Below, in pieces: positions 17,775 through 25,944 of a DNA stretch of 64,000 nt. Numbering within the stretch: the stretch's first letter is position 1; every line of letters starts with the position of its first letter. The stretch spans positions 558,001-622,000 of the forward strand of contig NZ_CP099997.1 in assembly GCF_024138145.1 (NCBI RefSeq). The letters run 5' to 3'. Below the pieces are notes generated by a model. It saw only the letters and a list, made by a program, of their open reading frames with translations, did not search any database and was not told the origin of the DNA. This DNA is from Natronosalvus halobius. GTDB lineage: Archaea > Halobacteriota > Halobacteria > Halobacteriales > Natrialbaceae. The position numbers were made by a program, and so were the translations under genes.

Positions 17775-18221
17775 ATGAACAGTATCCTCAAGGTCGCGGT
17801 GAGTGTGGTCGTCGGCATTATCGGCTTTCTCGTGATCGGTATCGGCGTGACCGAGGCCCTCGACCCCTACGTCTGGCCCTCCACGATGCTAGGGCTCCCT
17901 GCCGGCCTCACGGCCGGGATAGCCCTGGTCTTGCTCACGCACCTGGGCGTCACGTACCGGGAAGAAATCACTGCCACTGGCCGGAGCTCTGAACGGACGG
18001 TACGTCGCCTCCGGGCGACAATAGCGGGAATCATCGGGTTCGTTGCCGGCGGTGGACTCGCGGCGGTGGTTCTCTGGACGCAGGCGGTCGGCCTCGCAAC
18101 AGCGATGATATTCGGGCTTCCCGTCGGAATCTTCGTGGCGGTGCTGGCCGCGGTTCTCGTCTCCCGTCGTGATGGGACGAGCCGCGCCTCATCCGGATCG
18201 CCTCCGGCGAACTCGCCGTAA
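17775..18221 (+). CDS. Four-helix membrane protein, unknown function
   Basis: A 148-residue protein with four hydrophobic segments: VAVSVVVGIIGFLVIGIGV near 7-25, MLGLPAGLTAGIALVLL near 38-54, IAGIIGFVAGGGLAAVVLW near 83-101 and TAMIFGLPVGIFVAVLAAVL near 109-128. Repeated GIIGF and GLPxG motifs in the two halves suggest internal duplication of a two-helix unit. The tail is short and polar. No family is recognised. The ATG is only 18 bases from the terminal hairpin of the IS605-derived element, so its promoter must lie inside or across that element. Confidence 0.7.
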   Translation: MNSILKVAVSVVVGIIGFLVIGIGVTEALDPYVWPSTMLGLPAGLTAGIALVLLTHLGVTYREEITATGRSSERTVRRLRATIAGIIGFVAGGGLAAVVLWTQAVGLATAMIFGLPVGIFVAVLAAVLVSRRDGTSRASSGSPPANSP

Positions 18222-18457
18222 GCCCGCTCTTCCTGGAGACGATCGATACGGAAAGGTTCGACGGGTAGCCGACCGTCAACGTCACGTATTGCGGATGCTG
18301 AGAGTACCTGGCCTGACCAGGCTCAGATACTGCCACTCCTGTGTCGACACATCTCGAGGAGACGAGAGCCAGCGGAAAATGAGTGGACCGGGCCCGCTCC
18401 AGGTTGCACGATTGTGCTGTGAATCTACTGGCCTCTTCGTCCGCATAATTCCCACAC

Positions 18458-18865
18458 ATGGATCGTTGCACTATCGTTATCGTTGTGCTCTTGCTCGCGG
18501 TACTCCTCCCGATGTGGTTCGTCGTGTCACAGGGCGGACCATCTTCGGAGGAAGCCCAGATCGATCACAGTGTCAGTGAGATCCGGCCGCTGGATGGGTT
18601 CGTCGATACACCAAACAAACTCTCTCCGAGCCAGGTAGGGGTGATCGTCTGGATGGCGCTGTTCAGCCTCGTCGGCGTGACGGAGTTTTTCCATCGGTTC
18701 ATAGACTGGGCTGCCAAGCCCGATCAAGACGCCGAGGCAACCGTCGCCGACGGTGGCCGCGTCGCCTCTCCCTGGATCGAATCCGATGATCGGTGGATCG
18801 TCGCGTATCACCCCTCGAGCGCCTCTGTGCACTCGCGGCAGATAGCCCATCGAAAACCTTGGTGA
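18458..18865 (+). CDS. Small membrane protein with two predicted helices
   Basis: A 135-residue protein with a hydrophobic N-terminus (IVIVVLLLAVLLPMWFVVSQ, near 7-26) and a second helix VGVIVWMALFSLVGVTEFF near 60-78. The region between, GGPSSEEAQIDHSVSEIRPL, is acidic and probably outside the cell. The C-terminal 30 residues are less typical and may come from a frameshift after DDRWIVAYHP. It looks haloarchaea-specific; the function is unknown. Confidence 0.6.
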   Translation: MDRCTIVIVVLLLAVLLPMWFVVSQGGPSSEEAQIDHSVSEIRPLDGFVDTPNKLSPSQVGVIVWMALFSLVGVTEFFHRFIDWAAKPDQDAEATVADGGRVASPWIESDDRWIVAYHPSSASVHSRQIAHRKPW

Positions 18866-19100
18866 GGAAACCATCCAACTTCCGTACTGTTGTACTTGTT
18901 CATTTGTTAGATCCCTATCCAGGGGCTCACTGAGTAGACCTACGAGCAGCTTTAGACGAAAAACTCGTAGTGACCAGTTTTCCCCTCATCCGTGACATGA
19001 TCGCGGTCAACCGGTTCGGATTCGGGAGGAACTCGGCGTCGCTACGAACAGCATCTGGGTCGGATATCGCGACCAACTATGAAAAGGGCGTTCTACTGAT

Positions 19101-20390
19101 CTAGTCTTCAGACGCTGGCCGAGTGGCTGGTTTGGTAGCTGGCGCAGGTGGCTCGTGCGTTCCGAACTCGGGGTGGGTCTCTTCCATCCACAGGTAGACG
19201 ATCGCGCCGGAGACGAACATCAAAATTGCCGTCATGTAGAACGCGGCTTCGGCGTTCACGAACTGCATCGCGAGGCCGATCAGGATTGCGCCGACCCCGT
19301 AGCCCGCGTCCCGCCACATCCGGTAGACGCCCATTCCCGCCGACCGCCACGACGGGTGAGCGGCGTCGCCGGGGACGGTCATCAGATTCGGATAGAGTAA
19401 CGCCATTCCCAGCCCGGAGACTGCGGCCAGGACGGCCCACGGGAGATAGCCCTCGACGAACACCATGCCGAGGACGCCTGCTCCCGCGAGGAACATCCCC
19501 GCGATGACCGGCGGACGCCGTCCGATGCGATCGGCGAGGCCGCCGGTGCCAATCTGGAGGAAGTACATCGCGCTGTGGACACCGACGACGACGCCAACGG
19601 CTTCGATCGCGAGCCCCTGACTCGTGAGATAGAGCGGCACCGCGACCCAGAACAGCGTGTCGACGAAGTTCTCGATGTGGCCGGCCTGCGCCGCGGCGAA
19701 CAGCGTTCGGTCGCCGTACGTTGCCCGCTTCAGCACCTCATTGAAGGGGAGGTTCGCGTCGTGGTGGTCGTCGTCCCCCTCCAACTGTGCGAGGTGAACC
19801 GTTTCCTTGATGAGCAAAATGGAGATGAGGAGGGCGAGCACTACGACGACCGCGAGGAAGTAGAACGGCTCCGGTCGGAGGCTCGTCCGGCCGGCGATGA
19901 CGCCCGTGATCCAGGCGCCAGCGGCGACGCCGGTGTAGCCGAACGCCTCGTCGATGCCGACGGCGAGCCCGCGCTGGTCGGGGCTCGCAAGATCGATCTT
20001 GGCGTTGATCGCCATGCTCCAGGTCAGCGCCTGGTTGATCCCGAGCAGAACGTTCCCGACGGTGATCCAGCTCCAGCTGGGGGCGTAGATGAGGATTATC
20101 GGGATCGGTAACGCGGTGAGCCAACCGAGCACGAGCACCGGCTTGCGACCGTACTCCTCGCCCCACTTCCCGGCGTAGAGGTTGAGTAGGGCCTTGACGA
20201 AGCCGAAGGAGACGACGAACGAGCCGATGACGAGAAACGACTCGACGCCGAGTACGTCCTCGCCCAAAACGGGTACGACGGTGCGCTCGGAACCAATCGT
20301 CAGTCCCGTTGCGAACACCAACAGGACGTGCAGCGAGAACTGCCCGAGGTGTTCGCGAATCCCCTGTTTCAGTGTAGTTGCCTCGCTCAT
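19101..20390 (-). CDS. MFS transporter downstream of rhodanese/MBL fusion
   Basis: A 429-residue major facilitator with twelve likely helices. The motif A-like loop NLYAGKWGEEYGRKPVLVLG is between helices 2 and 3, and GTGGLADRIGRRPPVIAGMF is at the equivalent place in the second half. The C-terminal tail is proline- and alanine-rich. It starts four bases after the stop of the rhodanese/MBL gene, so the two form an operon. That partner suggests transport of a sulfur compound or of a sulfur-linked metabolite, in either direction, but the family itself does not fix the substrate. Confidence 0.88.
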   Translation of the reverse strand: MSEATTLKQGIREHLGQFSLHVLLVFATGLTIGSERTVVPVLGEDVLGVESFLVIGSFVVSFGFVKALLNLYAGKWGEEYGRKPVLVLGWLTALPIPIILIYAPSWSWITVGNVLLGINQALTWSMAINAKIDLASPDQRGLAVGIDEAFGYTGVAAGAWITGVIAGRTSLRPEPFYFLAVVVVLALLISILLIKETVHLAQLEGDDDHHDANLPFNEVLKRATYGDRTLFAAAQAGHIENFVDTLFWVAVPLYLTSQGLAIEAVGVVVGVHSAMYFLQIGTGGLADRIGRRPPVIAGMFLAGAGVLGMVFVEGYLPWAVLAAVSGLGMALLYPNLMTVPGDAAHPSWRSAGMGVYRMWRDAGYGVGAILIGLAMQFVNAEAAFYMTAILMFVSGAIVYLWMEETHPEFGTHEPPAPATKPATRPASED

Positions 20391-20393
20391 GGA

Positions 20394-21506
20394 TTACTCG
20401 GCAGCACAGCGGTTTGGACCCAGCTCGAGTTCGGACAACTCATCGTCGGGGATGTCTTCCTGCCCGACGTTCGTTCGCTTGACGCGTTCGAAGTTCGGCG
20501 GGTGATCCGGAATATCCGAGGCGAGCGTCTCGACGAACGCTTCCCGGTCGCGTTCGAGGTCGGTGTTCCGTTCTCGAACTTCGCCTAGCGTCGCGGTCAC
20601 CGGGGGTTCGGGCGACCCGGAATCGTGTGCCGGGAGGACGACTGCGTCGTCCGGGCGGTCCAGCAGCCGCTGGAGACTCTCGTAGAGCGTCGCGGCGTTC
20701 GCTTCGGCGTCGGAATCCTCGATACCGGCTTCGACGCCGAGTTCGACGCGGCCGACGCTTTCGTGAAAGAGCGTATCGCCCGTAACGAGCGCCTCGTCGT
20801 CGATATCGAACGAGACGCTTCCCTCGCTGTGGCCGGGCGTGTGAATAACCTCGATGGCAACGCTCCCGACTTCGACCGTCTCTCCGTCTTCGACCGGGGT
20901 CGCGTCGATAGCGAGTGCATCCTTCAGGTGGAGATAGTACGGAACGCCGTGGCGTTCGGCGAGTTCCGCACCGCCGGAGACGTGGTCGGCGTGTGCGTGC
21001 GTATCGAAGACACTGACGAGTTCAGCATCGTGGTCGTCGAGAATCTCCTCGTACTCCTCGAGGTAGTGTGAGGGATCGAACACGGCCGCTTCACCGTCGG
21101 AAATCAGGACGTGAGAGAGACACCCCTTTCCCGGACGAGCGACCTGGACGAGCGTTCCGTCGAGGGTGGTCGGGACGGGCGCGCTCCGGTGAACGCGACT
21201 CCACCCGTTCATCCCGTCCGTGAGCGTCGCAGCCTCGTACCCGAGTTCTTCGAGCACATCCGTTGCGGTTTGCGAGACGACGCCCGCAGCACAGACGGTA
21301 ACAATCTCCTTCTCGTCGGGGAGGGTTGCGAGGGCCTCCTTCGCCGTATTGGGGTTGTTGGCCAGTTCGTCGTAGACGTCGACGTTGATGCTATCCGGGA
21401 TATGCCAGTCGTCGTACTCCTCCGTGTGACGGATATCGAGCACGAGCAGATCATCTGTATCGGTCTGCAACCGGTTACCGAGTTGCTTGGGACGAATCTT
21501 CGACAT
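20394..21506 (-). CDS. Rhodanese / metallo-beta-lactamase fusion (persulfide dioxygenase-like)
   Basis: A 370-residue two-domain protein. Residues 1-105 form a rhodanese domain with the active-site loop CAAGVVS at Cys72. Residues about 115-300 form a metallo-beta-lactamase domain with THAHADH at 169-175, TPGHSEGS near 225 and LVTGDTLFHESVGR near 245, which resembles ETHE1-type persulfide dioxygenases (mononuclear iron). Known fusions of this kind handle glutathione persulfide or other sulfane sulfur; here rhodanese comes first, the reverse of PRF-type fusions. Haloarchaea use gamma-glutamylcysteine, so that persulfide is a plausible substrate. It is the first gene of an operon with the MFS gene, with a TATA-like box at 21531-21541 and an operator-like palindrome just upstream. 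Confidence 0.85.
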   Translation of the reverse strand: MSKIRPKQLGNRLQTDTDDLLVLDIRHTEEYDDWHIPDSINVDVYDELANNPNTAKEALATLPDEKEIVTVCAAGVVSQTATDVLEELGYEAATLTDGMNGWSRVHRSAPVPTTLDGTLVQVARPGKGCLSHVLISDGEAAVFDPSHYLEEYEEILDDHDAELVSVFDTHAHADHVSGGAELAERHGVPYYLHLKDALAIDATPVEDGETVEVGSVAIEVIHTPGHSEGSVSFDIDDEALVTGDTLFHESVGRVELGVEAGIEDSDAEANAATLYESLQRLLDRPDDAVVLPAHDSGSPEPPVTATLGEVRERNTDLERDREAFVETLASDIPDHPPNFERVKRTNVGQEDIPDDELSELELGPNRCAAE

Positions 21507-21545
21507 CAGTGGTTACCCATACGAGGGATTTTAGAATATAGGTGC

Positions 21546-21563
21546 TGCCGGTCATGACCGGCA
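21546..21563. promoter_or_regulatory. 18-bp perfect palindrome between divergent genes
   Basis: TGCCGGTCATGACCGGCA is identical to its own reverse complement. It lies midway in the 89-base gap between the divergent rhodanese/MBL gene (start 21506) and the HTH regulator (start 21596). It sits directly upstream of both TATA-like boxes (minus strand 21531-21541; plus strand about 21566-21575). Position and symmetry indicate a binding site for a dimeric regulator serving both promoters, most simply the divergent HTH protein. Confidence 0.7.
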
Positions 21564-21595
21564 TCGTTATTTCTATTCGGTCCATCTACCCGTGT

Positions 21596-22330
21596 ATGAG
21601 TCTCTACGAGGCCTCCTTCCGGGTCAAACACGAGTGTCCATATCGGGAGATCTCGGAACACTACCCGGACCTCACAATCCGCGAGTGGTACCTGAGCGAC
21701 TGCCAGGTAATCGAGATCACGTCCCCGGAATTGCCAGCTGCCGAACTCCTCGAAGAAATCGACAATCTGGGGACGATCCTTCACAAGTCGATTGATTCGT
21801 CCGGTCTCCACGTCGTCACACAATCTTGCCTCTGTTCATTAGAGGACTCCATCATCGAACGGTTCGAGGAATACAACTGTCTGTACCAGCCGCCGACGAT
21901 CCACCGGCAGGGCTGGGAGCACTACACGGTGATCGCGTTCGACGAGGGTGACGTCCGGGCTCTCCTTCACGATCTTGAGGCCAATCGAGACATCGAAGTC
22001 CTCTCGAAGACGGCGATTACAGAGCAGCAAATCCCTCACAGTATGTTGGCTCCGGTCGATCAGTTGTTCGAAGACGTGACTGAACGACAGCTGGCCGCGC
22101 TTCGGCTTGCCCTCGAGAGCGGGTACTACGAGCAACCACGGAAGACGTCACTCCGGGAATTGGCCGATCAGACGGCCGTTGCTCGCTCGACGTTCGAAGA
22201 GCACCTCCGAAAAGCGGAGAACAAATTCCTCACTAACGCCGGCCAGTTCTTACGGCTCGTCACTGCCACTTCGTCGTCCGATCCGCTCCAGATTGAAAAG
22301 ACGCGGCAGTCGGAACAGATTGCCGACTAG
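21596..22330 (+). CDS. Bacterio-opsin activator-type HTH_10 regulator with paired cysteines
   Basis: A 244-residue haloarchaeal regulator. The N-terminal sensor region (1-150) contains Cys14, Cys36, Cys78, Cys80 and Cys95, including a CxC pair (QSCLCSLED). The C-terminal HTH_10 domain is at about 165-225 (ERQLAALRLALESGYYEQPR, then TSLRELADQTAVARSTFEEH). The start MSLYEASFRVKHEC at 21596 is set by a TATA-like box about 25 bases upstream; a longer in-frame ORF begins at 21542 but would overlap the palindrome. It is divergent from the rhodanese/MBL-MFS operon across a perfect palindrome and probably controls it. Cysteine-based sensing of reactive sulfur or redox state is inference. Confidence 0.85.
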   Translation: MSLYEASFRVKHECPYREISEHYPDLTIREWYLSDCQVIEITSPELPAAELLEEIDNLGTILHKSIDSSGLHVVTQSCLCSLEDSIIERFEEYNCLYQPPTIHRQGWEHYTVIAFDEGDVRALLHDLEANRDIEVLSKTAITEQQIPHSMLAPVDQLFEDVTERQLAALRLALESGYYEQPRKTSLRELADQTAVARSTFEEHLRKAENKFLTNAGQFLRLVTATSSSDPLQIEKTRQSEQIAD

Positions 22331-22394
22331 CCGAACGGACACCATCAGAGTGAGGACGTTTGACTGACCGCCAGTAAGCACCCTATTGGTTTCC

Positions 22395-22889
22395 TCAAGA
22401 TTGGAAAAACGCGTCCGGACCGTGATCGTCCTGCCACGCGAACGCAAAGAGTCGTCGTGCTGGTAGTCGTATCAATTGTGGCCCATCGGCTGCCTCTCCC
22501 GTTGCACCGTTCCACGTCGTCGAATCGGCGTAAAATTCCCCGTCAGTCCCTGGCTCGAACTCGTATCCCGGATCTTCGAACGCGTGTATGCCGTCGTCGG
22601 TCGCGAATACGACGACGTCGGTTCCAGCGATCGTTTCGCACACGACACCGTTCGAATCGGCTACTCGAGGTAATGGAAAGCCGAGTGCTTCGTCATCTCC
22701 GGGAACGACCACTGGAGCGAACTCAGGATGATCCGCCAACGTCAGGAGTGCGCTTCGTGCTGGTTCGAGATAGCCGTGGAGATCACTGATACTGACGATT
22801 GTTGGTGGCGAGTCACTGATGGATAGCCCATTGACGGAATCGCGGACGGAGGGTGAGGGTAATGGCCCGTCCAAAATAGGGAGTGGCAT
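22395..22889 (-). pseudogene. Chimeric ORF: metallophosphoesterase start joined to DUF3179-like end
   Basis: The first about 65 residues (MPLPILDGPLPSPSVRDSVN, then PPTIVSISDLHGYLEPARSA) match the beginning of a haloarchaeal metallophosphoesterase, including one metal-binding SDLHG motif. From about residue 68 the sequence changes to DDEALGFPLPRVADSNGVVC and on to RLFAFAWQDDHGPDAF, the end of a DUF3179-type protein. Neither half is complete: the phosphoesterase lacks its later metal ligands and DUF3179 lacks its first two thirds. The frame is open through the joint, so a fusion protein could be made, but deletion between two neighbouring genes is the simplest origin. Confidence 0.65.
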
Positions 22890-23039
22890 CGTGTATGTAT
22901 ATTCTGTAGGCATTGTTGAAACCCTTAGGAGATGACCAGAGCTGCCTGCTGTATACAAAGTGTCCATGCAGCACGCAGAAAAACACGTCAACACTTGTCT
23001 GGGGAGTTCATTCATTTGTATGGACGGCGAGGGTGGTGT

Positions 23040-23675
23040 ATGAGACCACTCACGAAGGCGGTAATTGTTGGCGGTGGCGTGGCATTTGTTGGCTGGGTTG
23101 GGTGGGGCATTTACTCAACCTGGAAGGCAAAATCAGTGCCATATGAACAGCTACGAACGCTAAACGGCGGTGAAATCCGTCATTATCCCCAGACGATTCG
23201 TGTCGAAACGACGGCATCAAATCAGCGGATTGCATTTCGGCAACTCTTCAGATACATCTCGGGAGCCAACCAAGGTAACGAGTCGATCTCGATGACTGCC
23301 CCTGTCGAAACACAGAACGGGGAAGCAATCTCGATGACTACTCCTGTTCGGTCAGAGGCGACTGAGACTGACGCTGATACGGTCCGGATGGCGTTTTATC
23401 TGCCCTCAGAATATAGTCCTGAAACTGCACCAGAACCGACGGAATCGGATGTTACACTCGTCACCGAGCCACAGAAGACAGTCGCTGTGGACCAGTTTTC
23501 TTGGTATGCTCCAGAGTCGCGGGTTGAACGACGGACACGGAAGCTTCTTTCCACACTCGAGCGTGAAGGAATCGAACTGGCAGGCGACCCCTATCTCCTC
23601 CGGTATAATGCCCCGTGGACACCACCGTTTATGCGACAGAATGAAGTGGCAGTCGATGTACTCGAAGAGGACTGA
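23040..23675 (+). CDS. SOUL-family heme-binding-like membrane-anchored protein
   Basis: A 211-residue protein. Residues 1-27 contain one transmembrane helix (AVIVGGGVAFVGWVGWGIYS). Residues about 33-205 form a SOUL domain: YEQLRTLNGGEIRHYPQTIR, FRQLFRYISGANQGNESISM, TAPV repeated as TTPV, VRMAFYLPSEYS, and the typical end LLRYNAPWTPPFMRQNEVAV. SOUL proteins bind tetrapyrroles or act as chaperone-like proteins; in archaea the role is unknown. The ATG at 23040 is chosen because it opens the membrane anchor. Coding composition is less GC-rich than in the core genes, as in the rest of this zone. Confidence 0.88.
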   Translation: MRPLTKAVIVGGGVAFVGWVGWGIYSTWKAKSVPYEQLRTLNGGEIRHYPQTIRVETTASNQRIAFRQLFRYISGANQGNESISMTAPVETQNGEAISMTTPVRSEATETDADTVRMAFYLPSEYSPETAPEPTESDVTLVTEPQKTVAVDQFSWYAPESRVERRTRKLLSTLEREGIELAGDPYLLRYNAPWTPPFMRQNEVAVDVLEED

Positions 23676-24007
23676 CTGTTAAAGTGATTGAGCCGTTCAT
23701 AATAGGATGTTATCTGTAGTGCCAGATTCGGGAATGCGTATCTGACCTGACCATCCAACCGTGTGACATAGGCGCCCTCTATCTCGTAGAGACTCGGTGA
23801 ACTCCCAAAGAGTGTTAGAAGGAGCGTGCGAGATACAAAGAGTGAGTTCACCAGTGGGTTTAGGGACTATGGCCTATCGGTTACATCTGCTGAGATGAGT
23901 CGACCCTGTGCTGGGGCCGTCCACCAGCATGAAACCTGCGGGCAAGTAGGGGGTGCTTGGGAGCAAACATTCTTGATTCACCTCGTGGGAATAGTTGCTG
24001 AATCTAC
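23676..24007. other. Intergenic stretch with a weak coding trace
   Basis: No supported gene. The minus strand between 23700 and 23800 reads SLYEIEGAYVTRLDGQVRYA, which looks protein-like but has no recognisable family or bounded ORF. Confidence 0.35.
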
Positions 24008-25443
24008 ATGGGTGAACGTGAAAATGCGGTCCGAAAGGCAGCGAGTGATTTTGGCATCGCTCTCGACGAGGACGCGATCGGCGCTTACGCTGATGAAATC
24101 ACCAAGACCTGTGAACAGCTCGAGACGCTTGATCCCTCGACGCCGGATGGGGATTTGGCAACTGATGTCCACGAGGGAGACGATGAGTACAACGCCTTTC
24201 GCTATCGTTGCTCACTGAAGGGAGACTCGGGCCAGCTAACAGGGCTAAAGGTAGCGGTGAAAGATAACATTGCGGTCGCTGGTGTACCGATGACATGTGG
24301 GTCGACCGCCGTCGAGTTCACTCCAGAGTACAGCGCGACCGTAGCTCGCCGTCTCGTCGACCATGGAGCCGACGTCGTGGGCACGACTAACATGGACGAG
24401 TTTGCATACTTCACGACGGGGGAGACTTGTGCCTACGGCCCTGTCGAAAACCCGGTGGTTGAAGGAAGTGTGCCGGGAGGCTCGTCTGCCGGATCCGCTG
24501 CCGCAGTCGCCGCTGATCTGGTCGATGTGGCACTCGGAAGCGACACCGCAGGGTCGATTCGCATCCCCGCATCGTTTTGTGGGGTCGTCGGATTCAAACC
24601 TACTCACCGTGCAGTTCCGTGCTTTGGATTTGCTGACCTATCGCCCTCGCTGGATCACATCGGCCCGTTGGCGAAGACGGTCGAAACGGCTGCACTGACG
24701 CTCGAGACGATTGGCGGACCGTCTGCCGAGGACCCCGGGACGTTGGGTGTCGAGCCTGCTACAGGACTAACTGACCAAGTTGGCGAGGGAATCGAAGGGC
24801 TCCACGTGGGTGTCGTTACGGAAATGATGGACAATGCGACTGAGGGCGTTGTTGAGCAGGTTCGAGGTGGTATCGAGACTATTGAGGACGCTGGCGCCAC
24901 CGTCGAAGACGTATCGATACCCGAGATCGGAAACGCACCGCTGGCGTCAATGGGAATCATCGGTCCGGAGTTCGCCAAACTGCTCCGTACTAACGGGCAG
25001 GTTTATAGCACAAGTACCGGCTACAGTGAGCCCTGGCGGACATCTGTGGCCACAATGACCGGTAGCGGCGGCTACGGTGAGATTGTTCGCAATCAGTTGC
25101 TGATTGGTGATTGCGTGGATGCGATTACTGAGGGGTCCGTGTATGTCGCCGCCCAAAATTTCCGACAAGCTCTCACTGCTAGCATAGACGACTTGTTCGA
25201 GGGGGTTGACGCGCTCATCACACCAACGACACCGATCCCGGCACCGGAATTTGACGAGGTGTTTGATCTGGAGTCGTTCAGACCGTAGCGAACACCGTTC
25301 CATTCAATTTGACCGGCCACCCGGCTCTGTCGGTGCCCTGTGGGACGACCGAGAGCAAGCCCGTTGGGCTACAGATAGTTACTGATCGCCACGCTGAACC
25401 AACAGCCGTCCGCCTCGGGGCCATCGTCGAGGCAGAGCAATAA
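24008..25443 (+). pseudogene. Amidase-signature gene broken by a late frameshift
   Basis: The first 426 codons encode an amidase-family hydrolase with the full Ser-Ser-Lys triad: Lys85 in VAVKDN, Ser160 in GGSSAGS and Ser183 in [20 protein letters not shown]. The frame ends at a TAG (25286-25288) after LITPTTPIPAPEFDEVFDLE. The normal C-terminus continues in another frame from 25288 (ANTVPFNLTGHPALSVPCGT) to a TAA at 25441-25443. A single indel near 25280 therefore splits a gene of about 478 codons. It removes the last about 50 residues, which in this family shape the substrate pocket. A sequencing error would produce the same picture. Confidence 0.8.
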
Positions 25444-25579
25444 CACTCTTTAATACGCTCAACAGGATGTCTATCAGCGCTCCACGTTCGCGATTTCCAT
25501 CTCTTTCGTCTGGGGCAGTTAGTACCGAATATGTGCTCTGGGGCTTGTTTAGGCGCGCGAGATCAGTGGCATTAAAGCT

Positions 25580-25880
25580 TCACAGCTCGATCGATTTTCT
25601 GATGGCGGCCTTTAGGACGCGTTCTCTGAACTGGTTAAACCGCGTTCTCGCCCGCAACGTCTCGCCGAACCGATGGTTCATTGCAAGAAGATCGCTTCAA
25701 CGACCGATCCACGGTGATAGATGTTTTCGTCGTGGTGATCATTGTTCGCTTTGTCGAGTTCATGGAACTCTCGATGTTTGATTACCGGGCGGATGCCAGC
25801 CTCTCCGAGTCCGTGCCGGAGCGCGTCCCAGTCGTAGCTTTTGTCGGGGGTGATCGTGGTTAGCCGTGCCAGATTTCTTC
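25580..25880 (-). mobile_element. Truncated and frameshifted IS5-type transposase remnant
   Basis: Minus-strand translation gives the C-terminal part of a DDE transposase of the haloarchaeal IS5/ISH type: DKSYDWDALRHGLGEAGIRP, then VIKHREFHELDKANNDHH and SVVEAIFLQ. After a one-base shift it continues as MNHRFGETLRARTRFNQFRE and VLKAAIRKSIEL to a stop at 25580-25582. The N-terminal two thirds and both terminal repeats are not visible. It is dead and marks past transposition in this zone. The flanks 25444-25579 and 25881-25944 hold nothing else recognised. Confidence 0.7.
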
Positions 25881-25944
25881 GATTTGGAGGAGCTATCTGA
25901 AATTTGCAGGGTTCTGAGCAAATTAAACCCGGGACGGTGACACA

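Noticed and set aside
23591-23851. Minus-strand ORF overlapping the SOUL gene end
   Set aside because: Half of it is antisense to the clear SOUL coding region. The remaining part has no family and no bounded start.
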